In this document: positions 27,389-34,451 of the stretch, one piece after another
How the letters are laid out: each line of letters opens with the position of its first letter
Numbering within the stretch: position 1 is the first letter of the stretch
Position numbers and translations under genes: made by a program
The notes under the pieces: model-generated
Database searches by the model: none
What the model was told of the DNA's origin: nothing
The model's input: only the letters and a program-made list of their open reading frames with translations
Source: Spirulina sp. CCY15215
Lineage (GTDB): Bacteria; Cyanobacteriota; Cyanobacteriia; Cyanobacteriales; Spirulinaceae
Assembly (NCBI RefSeq): GCF_016888125.1
Contig: NZ_JACSWA010000425.1
Span: 1-53,706, forward strand
Length of the DNA stretch: 53,706 nt
Direction of reading: 5' to 3'

Positions 27389-27482
27389 TAGAACTTACGC
27401 ATTAGCGGGCAAGATGTCCGCACTACCATAACAATAGAATATGGGAGTGGGAGCGTCTCGCTCCCTGGCTGCGTAAGTTCTA
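27389..27482. mobile_element. MITE-like element with 13-bp terminal inverted repeats
   Basis: TAGAACTTACGCA (27389-27401) is perfectly inverted at 27470-27482. The 94-bp body contains two further hairpins, GCGGGCA/TGTCCGC (27405-27421, one G-T pair) and GGGAGCG/CGCTCCC (27449-27465). The size, terminal repeats and lack of coding capacity fit a non-autonomous miniature element. No flanking duplication is obvious beyond the TA that may be part of the termini. Confidence 0.6.
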
Positions 27483-27512
27483 TTGATCTCTCATCCTTTA
27501 TCTTCTCCTAGT

Positions 27513-27896
27513 TATCAACTACTTACCTATCAACTATCAACTCTCAACTCTCAACTATCAACTACTTACCTATCAACTCTCAACTCTCAACTATCAACTA
27601 TCAACTACTTACCTATCAACTCTCAACTCTCAACTCTCAACTATCAACTACTTACCTATCAACTATCAACTACTTACCTATCAACTATCAACTCTCAACT
27701 CTCAACTACTTACCTATCAACTATCAACTCTCAACTCTCAACTATCAACTACTTACCTATCAACTATCAACTCTCAACTCTCAACTACTTACCTATCAAC
27801 TATCAACTATCAACTCTCAACTATCAACTACTTACCTATCAACTATCAACTATCAACTACTTACCTATCAACTATCAACTCTCAACTCTCAACTAT
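27513..27896. repeat. Large STRR heptamer array (TATCAAC/TCTCAAC with TACTTACC)
   Basis: About 385 bases made only of TATCAAC and TCTCAAC heptamers, interrupted at irregular spacing by the octamer TACTTACC. On the plus strand one frame is open across the array and stops with TAA immediately before the moaB ATG, but its translation is a pure repeat of QLSTINY/LNS-like blocks and is not a credible protein. The units are contiguous, so it is not CRISPR. The same TCTCAAC heptamer recurs at 35753-35797. Confidence 0.9.
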
Positions 27897-27899
27897 TAA

Positions 27900-28406
27900 A
27901 TGTCTCCTCATCCCGATCTTAAACCTCGTTCTATTGGTTGTGCTGTGGTCACTGCAAGCGATACTCGCACTCCTCAAACCGATCGCAGCGGCCAACTCAT
28001 TCAGGAGTTACTACAAGCGCAAGGTCATCGTATTGAGGCATATCAAATCGTTAAAGATGAACCCGAACAAATCTTAGAACAAGTCCAAATGCTGTGCGAT
28101 CGCCTTAATATTGAAGTTCTTATTTTTAATGGTGGGACAGGAATTGCTCCGAGAGATACAACCTATGACGCTCTAGCGGGTATCCTAGAAAAAACACTTC
28201 CCGGTTTTGGGGAGATTTTTCGTTATTTAAGTTATCAAGAAATTGGCTCGAGGGCGATCGCCTCCCGTACTGTTGCAGGTATTTATCGCCAACGCTTAAT
28301 TTTTTCCCTACCCGGATCAAGTAATGCTGTGAAGTTAGCGATCGACAAACTTATCCTACCTGAACTTATTCACCTCGTTACTCAGGTTCGCGGTTCTTCT
28401 TTCTGA
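27900..28406 (+). CDS. moaB: Molybdenum cofactor biosynthesis protein MoaB/MogA family
   Basis: 168 residues. Motifs of the molybdopterin-binding fold are visible: VVTASDTRTP, FNGGTGIAPRDTT (the MPT-binding GGTG), LPGFGEIFRYLSYQEIGSRA and SLPGSSNAV. The family adenylates molybdopterin or is a homologue of the enzyme that does, in Moco synthesis. The start ATG at 27900 directly follows a TAA that ends the open frame through the heptamer array, so the gene has no normal Shine-Dalgarno and its leader is entirely repeat DNA. No other Moco gene is nearby. Confidence 0.92.
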   Translation: MSPHPDLKPRSIGCAVVTASDTRTPQTDRSGQLIQELLQAQGHRIEAYQIVKDEPEQILEQVQMLCDRLNIEVLIFNGGTGIAPRDTTYDALAGILEKTLPGFGEIFRYLSYQEIGSRAIASRTVAGIYRQRLIFSLPGSSNAVKLAIDKLILPELIHLVTQVRGSSF

Positions 28407-28427
28407 ATTAAAATTGTAATAGAGAAA

Positions 28428-28457
28428 GAGAGAGAGAGACTATAGCCTCTCTCCCTC
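28428..28457 (+). terminator. Hairpin downstream of moaB
   Basis: A 13-base stem with two mismatches (28428-28440 against 28445-28457, GAGAGAG/CTCTCTC core) closes on the loop TATA 21 bases after the moaB stop. There is no T-run after it, so its role as a terminator is uncertain. Confidence 0.4.
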
Positions 28458-28508
28458 AAGTATGCTCAAGTTACATCACATTCTGATGATTAACCATAAT
28501 TTGAGAAT

Positions 28509-28579
28509 GCAAGTATTGCCCTCCTACAGTTGGGTTTACCGAGGTAGGGGTGTAGGCAATACACCCTTCCGATACTTGC
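28509..28579. repeat. Nested inverted repeats in the moaB/DUF4278 convergent gap
   Basis: GCAAGTAT (28509-28516) pairs with ATACTTGC (28572-28579). An alternative, overlapping pairing joins GTATTGCC (28513-28520) with GGCAATAC (28555-28562), extended by TACA/TGTA after a four-base bulge. The segment ends three bases before the DUF4278 stop codon and could terminate or stabilise either transcript. Confidence 0.45.
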
Positions 28580-28581
28580 GT

Positions 28582-28758
28582 TTAACCGCCAGTATGCCGA
28601 ACCCCACGATAAGTGAGTTGGTCTGAGTGTTTAACCCGTGCCTGCTTATTATGCCAAGTAATATTAGCGCCGCGATATTTTCCTTCTACAGTAACATCGG
28701 TAGCGGGGATGGCATGAGTATGAGCCGTGTAGCTATGTCCGCGATAAAAGAGTTTCAT
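28582..28758 (-). CDS. DUF4278 domain small protein
   Basis: 58 residues from ATG 28758. The pattern MKLFYRGHSYTA followed by KYRGANITW and LTYRGVRH matches DUF4278, a short family seen mainly in cyanobacteria with no known function. Five upstream codons in frame are possible but the family begins at MKL(x)YRG. The protein is basic, has no membrane helix, and contains two related YRG blocks, suggesting a small internally duplicated fold. A good promoter lies about 140 bases upstream, giving the transcript an unusually long leader for so short a gene. Confidence 0.8.
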   Translation of the reverse strand: MKLFYRGHSYTAHTHAIPATDVTVEGKYRGANITWHNKQARVKHSDQLTYRGVRHTGG

Positions 28759-28901
28759 GGCCTTCGCCTCCATTCTAAATCTGTGGTTTATACTTAGATT
28801 TGAGGCGCGTTCCTTCGGGTTACTGCCCTACTTCCGTCCCGATTCTCTGAAATTGGATTCTCTAAAAACTGGGATGAACGATTTATTTTGTTTCTGTATC
28901 A

Positions 28902-28931
28902 ATTATTACAGTTTATTTTCGCGTTTGTCAA
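28902..28931 (-). promoter_or_regulatory. Candidate sigma-70 promoter of the DUF4278 gene
   Basis: On the minus strand a perfect TTGACA (28931-28926) is followed after 18 bases by AATAAT (28907-28902), a five-of-six -10 match. Transcription would start near 28895, leaving a leader of about 135 bases before the DUF4278 ATG. Confidence 0.5.
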
Positions 28932-28964
28932 GAGGAAAATTAACAATTTTCTTTTTTCCCCCAT

Positions 28965-29891
28965 TTAATCCCCCGATCGCCCGATCGCCACAGCATGAAC
29001 CCAGTCTTGATAATGGCGATCGCGATTTTCCGTAATCGCGACGAGTTTAGCTTGTAATTGGGTAGTAATGGGCTTTTCTAGGGGCAATTCGTAATTCTCG
29101 ATGCGTTTGACAGGGGCAATTTTCGCGGCGGTTCCGCTTAAGAAAACTTCATCAGCGATGAGGAGTTCAGATTTATCGATCGCCCGTTCTACAACGGGAA
29201 TTCCCATATCTTTAGCTAAAATGAGAATACTATCGCGGGTAATTCCTTCTAAAACATCTTGATCGAATCCTGGGGTAATTAATTCCCCTCTGCGAATCAT
29301 GAAAATATTCATCCCCGAGGCTTCACAAACTTTGCCTTGAGAATTCATTAAAATCGCTTCATCAAAGCCAGATTCAACAGCTTCAGTTTTAGCTAAAGAA
29401 GAGGTAATATAGGCAGCGCTAATCTTTCCTCGTAAAGGAAAAGAGCGGTCTTCTTGACGATACCAAGAACTAAAACGACAGGTTACGCCATCGGGAGATA
29501 AATAATCTCCTAAAGCTAAACCATAGACAAAAAAGTTTTTTTCAATCTTATGAAGTCGCGGTGCAATTCCTAAGCCGGAAGTATAAACAAAAGGACGAAT
29601 ATAACAAGAAACTTGAGGTTTATTTTGTTGAATGAATTCGACCAAAATATGTTGAATCTTATCGGCAGGTAAATCGTACTGTAAGAACTTGGCACTCTGG
29701 GAAAGGCGCTGACAGTGGCGATCTAAGCGAAAGAGGAGGATGCGATCGGAGTCATTGGGATCGGGAATGGCTCGCATTCCGGCAAAAGCTCCAGTTCCGT
29801 AGTGCAGAGCGTGGGTCGCTATGGAAATATTAGCTTCTGCAAAAGGAACAAATTTGTTTTCAAAGTAGGCGATGGGAAGGAAATCGTGCAT
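28965..29891 (-). CDS. ilvE: Branched-chain amino acid aminotransferase
   Basis: 308 residues, the usual length for bacterial IlvE. Fold-type IV PLP features are evident: the lysine for the Schiff base is Lys156 in LRGKISAAYITSSLAKTEA, the PLP N1-binding glutamate is Glu190 in EASGMNIF, and GITRDSILILA and FLSGTAAKIAPV complete the cofactor and substrate regions. The enzyme interconverts leucine, isoleucine and valine with their keto acids using glutamate/2-oxoglutarate. ATG 29891 is preceded by a clear promoter. It is a single gene, with DUF4278 downstream on the same strand under its own promoter. Confidence 0.94.
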   Translation of the reverse strand: MHDFLPIAYFENKFVPFAEANISIATHALHYGTGAFAGMRAIPDPNDSDRILLFRLDRHCQRLSQSAKFLQYDLPADKIQHILVEFIQQNKPQVSCYIRPFVYTSGLGIAPRLHKIEKNFFVYGLALGDYLSPDGVTCRFSSWYRQEDRSFPLRGKISAAYITSSLAKTEAVESGFDEAILMNSQGKVCEASGMNIFMIRRGELITPGFDQDVLEGITRDSILILAKDMGIPVVERAIDKSELLIADEVFLSGTAAKIAPVKRIENYELPLEKPITTQLQAKLVAITENRDRHYQDWVHAVAIGRSGD

Positions 29892-30242
29892 AGTCTTCTA
29901 GGGCAAGAGAGAAAAAGTCGTTTGATAACTATAAGCGAGTTGTATGGTTTCGTCAAATTCACTTTATTCACGGGTTAGCAAGGGATTTCAGGACTCGAAC
30001 AATCTCAATATTTCTTTATCTAAGGACTCTCAAACAATTAGATTTTCTAAACTTTACACTTTTTTGGGATTCTCCGGAAACTAGGGGGAATTCTAAAGAA
30101 TGAGAATAAAGATTGCTTGCAATTGCCGCGTGATTTTCGAGGTACCAGATTGTCAGGGTGACAACGCGACGCGATCGCAATCTTATGAACTGCGTCAATC
30201 CATAATCCTAAATCCTGTCATTTTTAGGCTCCTAATAAATCA
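29892..30242. other. Divergent intergenic region, ilvE / rlpA
   Basis: 351 bases between divergent genes. The ilvE promoter is at its left end. The rest shows one HIP1-like site, short imperfect inverted repeats and CCTAAA/TTTAGG (30207-30228) just before rlpA. I see no credible gene or tRNA in it and no convincing promoter for rlpA. Confidence 0.5.
29928..29956 (-). promoter_or_regulatory. Candidate sigma-70 promoter of ilvE
   Basis: On the minus strand TTGACG (29956-29951) and TATAGT (29933-29928) are separated by exactly 17 bases. Each matches five of six consensus positions. The start point would be about 30 bases upstream of the ilvE ATG. Confidence 0.6.
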
Positions 30243-30668
30243 ATGAAGAGAATATTTGCTATTTCCCTCGGTTTGGCAACCATAGGGGGAGGACTCGTTT
30301 GGTCTTCTTTGGCGATCGCCGGAACTCCTGCTAAAGAAATCACTGCAACTTTCCCTCAAAGTGAGATTTCCGCCCTTCGCACCCATCGCGGTATGGCTTC
30401 TTGGTACGGTCCCGGTTTTCATGGCAATCGCTGTGCTAATGGCGAAATTTACAATCAATATGGGTTAAGTGCGGCACATCGCACCCTTCCCTTTGGCACG
30501 CAAGTACGAGTTACTAATCTTAACAATAATCGTGCTGTGGTAGTTCGCATCAACGATCGCGGTCCTTTTATCAGGGGACGAATTATCGATCTTTCTCAAG
30601 GTGCCGCACAAGCGATTGATATGGTTGGTTCTGGGGTTGCTCCTGTAAAGGTTGAAGTGCTGCAATAG
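30243..30668 (+). CDS. rlpA: RlpA-like septal ring lytic transglycosylase
   Basis: 141 residues: a signal peptide (about 1-26, ending LAIAG), then a double-psi beta-barrel with [36 protein letters not shown] and [19 protein letters not shown], holding the conserved His and Asp of RlpA. The family cleaves naked glycan strands at the septum in some bacteria. No SPOR domain is present and no lipobox is seen, so it is a soluble secreted single-domain form common in cyanobacteria. A convincing terminator follows about 75 bases downstream. The activity of single-domain members has not been shown generally. Confidence 0.9.
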   Translation: MKRIFAISLGLATIGGGLVWSSLAIAGTPAKEITATFPQSEISALRTHRGMASWYGPGFHGNRCANGEIYNQYGLSAAHRTLPFGTQVRVTNLNNNRAVVVRINDRGPFIRGRIIDLSQGAAQAIDMVGSGVAPVKVEVLQ

Positions 30669-30742
30669 TAATCAATCGTCAATCAGAACTGGCAAACTGA
30701 CTCCCTTGGGTCGGTTTTATTTGCTGGTCAAAATTCATCTCG

Positions 30743-30779
30743 CCGTTAAGCCTGTCGGCTCTAACGGGAGTCCTCTTTT
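30743..30779 (+). terminator. Rho-independent terminator after rlpA
   Basis: CCGTTAAGCC (30743-30752) pairs with GGCTcTAACGG (30757-30767) with a one-base bulge and a TGTC loop. It is followed by a T-rich stretch TCCTCTTTT (30771-30779). Orientation and position fit rlpA. Confidence 0.6.
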
Positions 30780-30894
30780 GACATTTAAGATAGGTTTGGT
30801 TGATTGCCTCTAGTTCAGGGTGCTATTTGTGTAGTGGGACAATCTTGCTTGAACAAAATGCCCCTACTACAAACAAATTGGCGCGATCAATCAA

Positions 30895-31551
30895 TTAAAT
30901 ATACTGCACTACGTCTTCGGTAGCATAACGAACTTTTTTAGGGGCTGCAGATTTATCATCTTCGGCGCGATATCCTGCGGGACAAACAACAACGCTTTTA
31001 TAGTCCGTTCCTGTTAATCCTAATACTTCATCGTATTTATCGGGGACAAATCCTTCCATCGGACAAGTATCGATTCCCAACATAGCCGCACAAGTCATAT
31101 ACTGTCCCAGGGCAATATAAACTTGTCGGGTTGACCAAGCATTAATATCGAGGGGATAGGGCGGTTTTTCGAGGAAATTTTTGACGATATTCCCAAATCC
31201 TTGTAGGTTCTCGATGGGGATTTCTTGGACTTCTGCCATGCGTTGAAGGTAGCGATCGACATCGGCGGCGTTAAGATCTTTTTTGATGGCTAAAACGACG
31301 AGATGAGAGGCTTCAATGACTTGTTTTTGTCCCCAAGAATGTGCCAATAATTGTTGGCGAATGGCGGGATCGCGAACGACAAAAAATTTCCACGGTTGCA
31401 ACCCAAAGGAAGAAGGGGCAAGGACAAGACTTTGTTCTAATACTTTCCAAACTTCATCGGGAATTGTTTTGGAATCATCAAACTTTTTGACAGCATAACG
31501 CCAATAAAGTTGTTGGTGAACGTATTCGGGGGATAATTCGGAAGGATTCAT
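30895..31551 (-). CDS. NAD(P)H nitroreductase family flavoprotein
   Basis: 218 residues from ATG 31551. The NfsB-like fold is indicated by YWRYAVKKFD, LVLAPSSFGLQPWKFFVV, the central STRQVYIALGQYMTCAAMLGID helix region and CPMEGFVPDKY, which together bind FMN at a dimer interface. It reduces nitro or quinone compounds with NAD(P)H, and the physiological substrate is unknown. The frame is open eight codons further upstream, but MNPSELSPEYV is the better start. It stands alone, convergent with rlpA. Confidence 0.9.
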   Translation of the reverse strand: MNPSELSPEYVHQQLYWRYAVKKFDDSKTIPDEVWKVLEQSLVLAPSSFGLQPWKFFVVRDPAIRQQLLAHSWGQKQVIEASHLVVLAIKKDLNAADVDRYLQRMAEVQEIPIENLQGFGNIVKNFLEKPPYPLDINAWSTRQVYIALGQYMTCAAMLGIDTCPMEGFVPDKYDEVLGLTGTDYKSVVVCPAGYRAEDDKSAAPKKVRYATEDVVQYI

Positions 31552-31729
31552 AAATTTAAGGCAGTGCGATCGCAAATGCAGGTTTTATCGCTCGTTATGG
31601 TAGCAGAAAACTTATCGGTATGGCTGCGATCGCAATGCAATTTTCTTAGTTTACGTCAGTTCGAGTTAAGCAAATCTGGCTTTATCTTGCAGAAGCTAAA
31701 GTACAGTCATGGTTTTCAGGTTTTAAAGT

Positions 31730-32008
31730 TTATTCTTCTTCTGTGCTAGAGGTGTCGCGATCGACTCGATATTTGCGATCGAGTTTGTCCATTTGGAAGG
31801 CATAAATAAAGATTAAGATCACGAAGATAAAAATCGTCCCTTGTTGTGCCATCCAAAATCCGAAAGGAAGGTTTCCAATGCGAATATGATTAAGGACTTT
31901 AACGAAAAGGATACTCGCCCCAATGGATGAGATCGCCCAAACAATCAAAAGATTCCGAATTAAAGCGATATTGGCACTCCAATAGGCTTTTCTCTGTTCT
32001 TTATCCAT
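31730..32008 (-). CDS. DUF4212 small subunit of a sodium/solute symporter, orphan
   Basis: 92 residues with two membrane helices (about 18-38 and 55-75) and the family start KAYWSANIALIRNLL, plus FPFGFWMAQQG-like GNLPFGFWMAQQGTIF. DUF4212 proteins normally precede a large sodium:solute symporter subunit and are thought to be its partner. Here neither side carries that large gene: fabH lies upstream and a nitroreductase downstream. The protein may act with a partner encoded elsewhere or be a relic. The highly charged C-terminus (DKLDRKYRVDRD) faces the cytoplasm. Confidence 0.85.
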   Translation of the reverse strand: MDKEQRKAYWSANIALIRNLLIVWAISSIGASILFVKVLNHIRIGNLPFGFWMAQQGTIFIFVILIFIYAFQMDKLDRKYRVDRDTSSTEEE

Positions 32009-32185
32009 GTTTTGCTAACACTTAATGCCAAAAACGAATTCAGTGTACACTAAAATGGTCTAGAGGTTTTACTAGCACAATCGATCGCCAGTTCAGGTAA
32101 AACTTGAGAAGTGCGAATTTGAGAACTACCGCGATCGCGTACAGAAAAAGAGAGAAAGCCAATAATCAAAAACTAAATTAAATAA

Positions 32186-33217
32186 TTAAATTCCCCACTC
32201 AAAAATTGCAGCACCCCAAGTCAGACCTGCGCCAAAACCCGCCGCCGCAATGCGATCGCCAGTTTTAACCTTCCCTTCTCGTACTGCTTCATCGAGAGCA
32301 AGGGGAATAGAAGCCGCCGAAGTATTGCCATATTTGGCTAAATTGCTAATCACCTTCTCCCTAGATATATTCAACCGATTGGCCACCGCATCCATAATGC
32401 GTTGATTGGCCTGATGGAGAAGCAACCAGTCGATCGCCTCTGTGGTCAGTTCGGCATTATAGAGTGCCTTAGAAATTACCTCTGGTACTTTGTCTACTGC
32501 AAAGCGATAGACTTCACGCCCATTCATGGTAATCGATTGATAATTTCCCTGCCTCACTTCAACTCCATTCACTAAGGTTAGATTTTCGCCCTGAAAAGAT
32601 AAGTTAAGCGTGTTATTTTTGTGACCATCACTGTGAAGAGAAAAACCGAGCAAGCGATCGCGGTCTTCCGTTGCCTGCATCACCACCGCCCCCGCACCAT
32701 CCCCAAACAGAATACAACTAGCGCGATCGCTCCAATCTACCCAAGGAGACAGAACATCTGCACCAATGAGTAAAACATGGCGATAGACCCCCGTGCGAAT
32801 AAATTGTGCTGCCGTTACCATACCAAAAACAAACCCCGAGCAAGCCGCCGTCAAATCAAAGGCCACCGCACTCACTGCGCCAATTTCGCTTTGAATTTTC
32901 GCCGCGCTGCCAAATAAATCATCGGGAGTAGAAGTCGCCAAAACAATCAGATCGATGTTCTCTGGGGCAAGATTTGCCATAACGATCGCCTTTTTTCCCG
33001 CTTCTGCTGCCAGTTGGCTCAAGGTTTCCTGGGGAGAAGCCAGATGCCGCATCCCAATCCCCGTGCGGGTTCTGATCCACTCGTCCGAGGTTTCTACTAA
33101 ATGGGAAAGTTGGTGATTGTCCAGGGTTGCTGCTGGAGTAGCCGACCCGCTTCCGGCGATCGCAATTCCTGCCCTAAATTGTTTCAAAATCTGTTGTCCT
33201 CCTTCATCGGTCATCAT
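32186..33217 (-). CDS. fabH: 3-oxoacyl-ACP synthase III FabH
   Basis: About 343 residues. The Cys-His-Asn triad is in place: Cys127 in TAACSGFVFG, His269 in LLHQANQRI and Asn299 in YGNTSAAS (numbering from the TTG at 33220). The enzyme condenses acetyl-CoA with malonyl-ACP to begin fatty acid synthesis. ATG 33217 or 33214 are both possible and lack a strong ribosome site. The gene is 39 bases downstream of plsX on the same strand, the classical plsX-fabH pairing linking phospholipid and fatty acid initiation. Confidence 0.96.
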   Translation of the reverse strand: MMTDEGGQQILKQFRAGIAIAGSGSATPAATLDNHQLSHLVETSDEWIRTRTGIGMRHLASPQETLSQLAAEAGKKAIVMANLAPENIDLIVLATSTPDDLFGSAAKIQSEIGAVSAVAFDLTAACSGFVFGMVTAAQFIRTGVYRHVLLIGADVLSPWVDWSDRASCILFGDGAGAVVMQATEDRDRLLGFSLHSDGHKNNTLNLSFQGENLTLVNGVEVRQGNYQSITMNGREVYRFAVDKVPEVISKALYNAELTTEAIDWLLLHQANQRIMDAVANRLNISREKVISNLAKYGNTSAASIPLALDEAVREGKVKTGDRIAAAGFGAGLTWGAAIFEWGI

Positions 33218-33256
33218 CAAATTTGCTGGCTTTCTAGAAAAAATAAAATCTCTTTT

Positions 33257-34348
33257 TTAGTTGGTTTTTTCCAGACTATAGTTTGCGTGTAGGCGATCGA
33301 GAACGCGATGGTCGATCGCCTCTTTAGCCAAACGAATAGCACTAAAAATAGTCGGTGCTTGGGAACTACCATGACTGATAATGCAAATTCCGTCTACCCC
33401 CAACAGTAAAGCACCGCCATGTTCGGCATGATCGACCCGTTGTTTAAGGCGCTTCAAATTAGGTTTGAGTATTCCCACCCCTAATTGCCCGCGAATCCCC
33501 TGGGGAAGCTCTTCTCTGATGATTTGCAATAAGATTTCACCAACAGCTTCAGCAAATTTTAGGAGGATGTTGCCCACAAAACCATCGCAGACAATAACAT
33601 CAAAGTTGCCCGAAAGAACATCTCGTCCCTCTGCATTGCCAATAAAGGGGATTTCGGGATTGGCTTCGAGAAGTTCGTGGCTTCGTAAAGCCAGATCGTT
33701 TCCTTTGGAAGACTCTTCACCAATATTGAGCAAACCGACTTGAGGCTTTTCCACCCCTAGCACGTATTTACTATAAATAGTTCCCATTAAGGCAAACTGT
33801 TCTAAATACTTGGGACGACAATCTACATTTGCCCCCACATCAAGGATAATGACAGATTTTCCGGCCAGGAGGGTGGGGAAAATAGCGCCGATCGCCGGGC
33901 GATCGATGCCCTTAATACGACCCAAGCGCAGTAAAGCTGATGCCATCGCCGCCCCAGAATGACCCGCAGAAATGACGGCATCCGCCTTGCCTTGCTTAAC
34001 CAAATCCATGGCCACATTGATTGAAGCCTTGGGTTTTCGTCGTACCCCCGTGGCTTCTTCGTGCATGGCGATCGCATCCTCGGCAGCGACAATTTCAATA
34101 TTAGCCCCGAAATCGGGTTCAGTATTGCCAGATTCTTCGCGATCGCGACGACCGTGTTTTTGACCGTGTTTTTGACCGTGTTTTTGACCGTGTTTTTCCA
34201 TGCAAGCTCGAATTTGTTGGGGATCTCCCACCAACAAAACGCGAACGTCTAATTCTTCTGCTGCTCGAATTGCACCAGCAACAATCTCGTCAGGGGCGTG
34301 GTCTCCCCCCATTGCGTCAATTGCAATTCGTTCCTTTGTGGATGCCAT
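33257..34348 (-). CDS. plsX: Phosphate acyltransferase PlsX
   Basis: 363 residues. IAIDAMGGDHAPDEIV at the start, ISAGHSGAAMASALLRLGRI, FPTLLAGKSVIILDVGANVDC and FVGNILLKFAEAVG are PlsX signatures. The enzyme makes acyl-phosphate from acyl-ACP for PlsY-dependent phospholipid synthesis at the membrane surface. A repeat-encoded insertion (EKHGQKHGQKHGQKHGRR, about residues 51-68) lies between conserved strands and lengthens the protein relative to usual members of about 330-345 residues. The gene is followed by fabH. Confidence 0.95.
   Translation of the reverse strand: MASTKERIAIDAMGGDHAPDEIVAGAIRAAEELDVRVLLVGDPQQIRACMEKHGQKHGQKHGQKHGRRDREESGNTEPDFGANIEIVAAEDAIAMHEEATGVRRKPKASINVAMDLVKQGKADAVISAGHSGAAMASALLRLGRIKGIDRPAIGAIFPTLLAGKSVIILDVGANVDCRPKYLEQFALMGTIYSKYVLGVEKPQVGLLNIGEESSKGNDLALRSHELLEANPEIPFIGNAEGRDVLSGNFDVIVCDGFVGNILLKFAEAVGEILLQIIREELPQGIRGQLGVGILKPNLKRLKQRVDHAEHGGALLLGVDGICIISHGSSQAPTIFSAIRLAKEAIDHRVLDRLHANYSLEKTN
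34151..34197. repeat. 12-bp tandem repeat (about 4 copies) inside plsX
   Basis: ACCGTGTTTTTG is repeated almost four times (plus-strand reading). On the coding strand each unit gives Gln-Lys-His-Gly, so the copy number can change without frameshift. Confidence 0.85.
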
Positions 34349-34451
34349 TGCTCGAAGTGTATAGAAGCCGTAACGAAAATTTTATCAGATTACGGTTATT
34401 ATTGTTGATGATTTATTATGGGTTGTTGTCGATCGACTGATAACTGACTAA

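Noticed and set aside
27513-27896. CRISPR array
   Set aside because: The units are contiguous 7-8 bp repeats with no unique spacers and no cas genes nearby.
27483-27899. 138-codon open frame through the heptamer array as a protein gene
   Set aside because: Its translation consists only of repeated QLST/INY/LNS blocks created by the 7-bp array, with no start signal and no domain. It is a by-product of the repeat.
29892-30242. tRNA or small RNA gene in the ilvE/rlpA gap
   Set aside because: No cloverleaf with a GTTCRANTC-type T-arm could be built. The short inverted repeats are isolated.
34151-34197. Assembly error in plsX
   Set aside because: The repeat keeps the frame and the flanking conserved motifs continue normally, so a true repeat expansion is more likely, although long reads would settle it.
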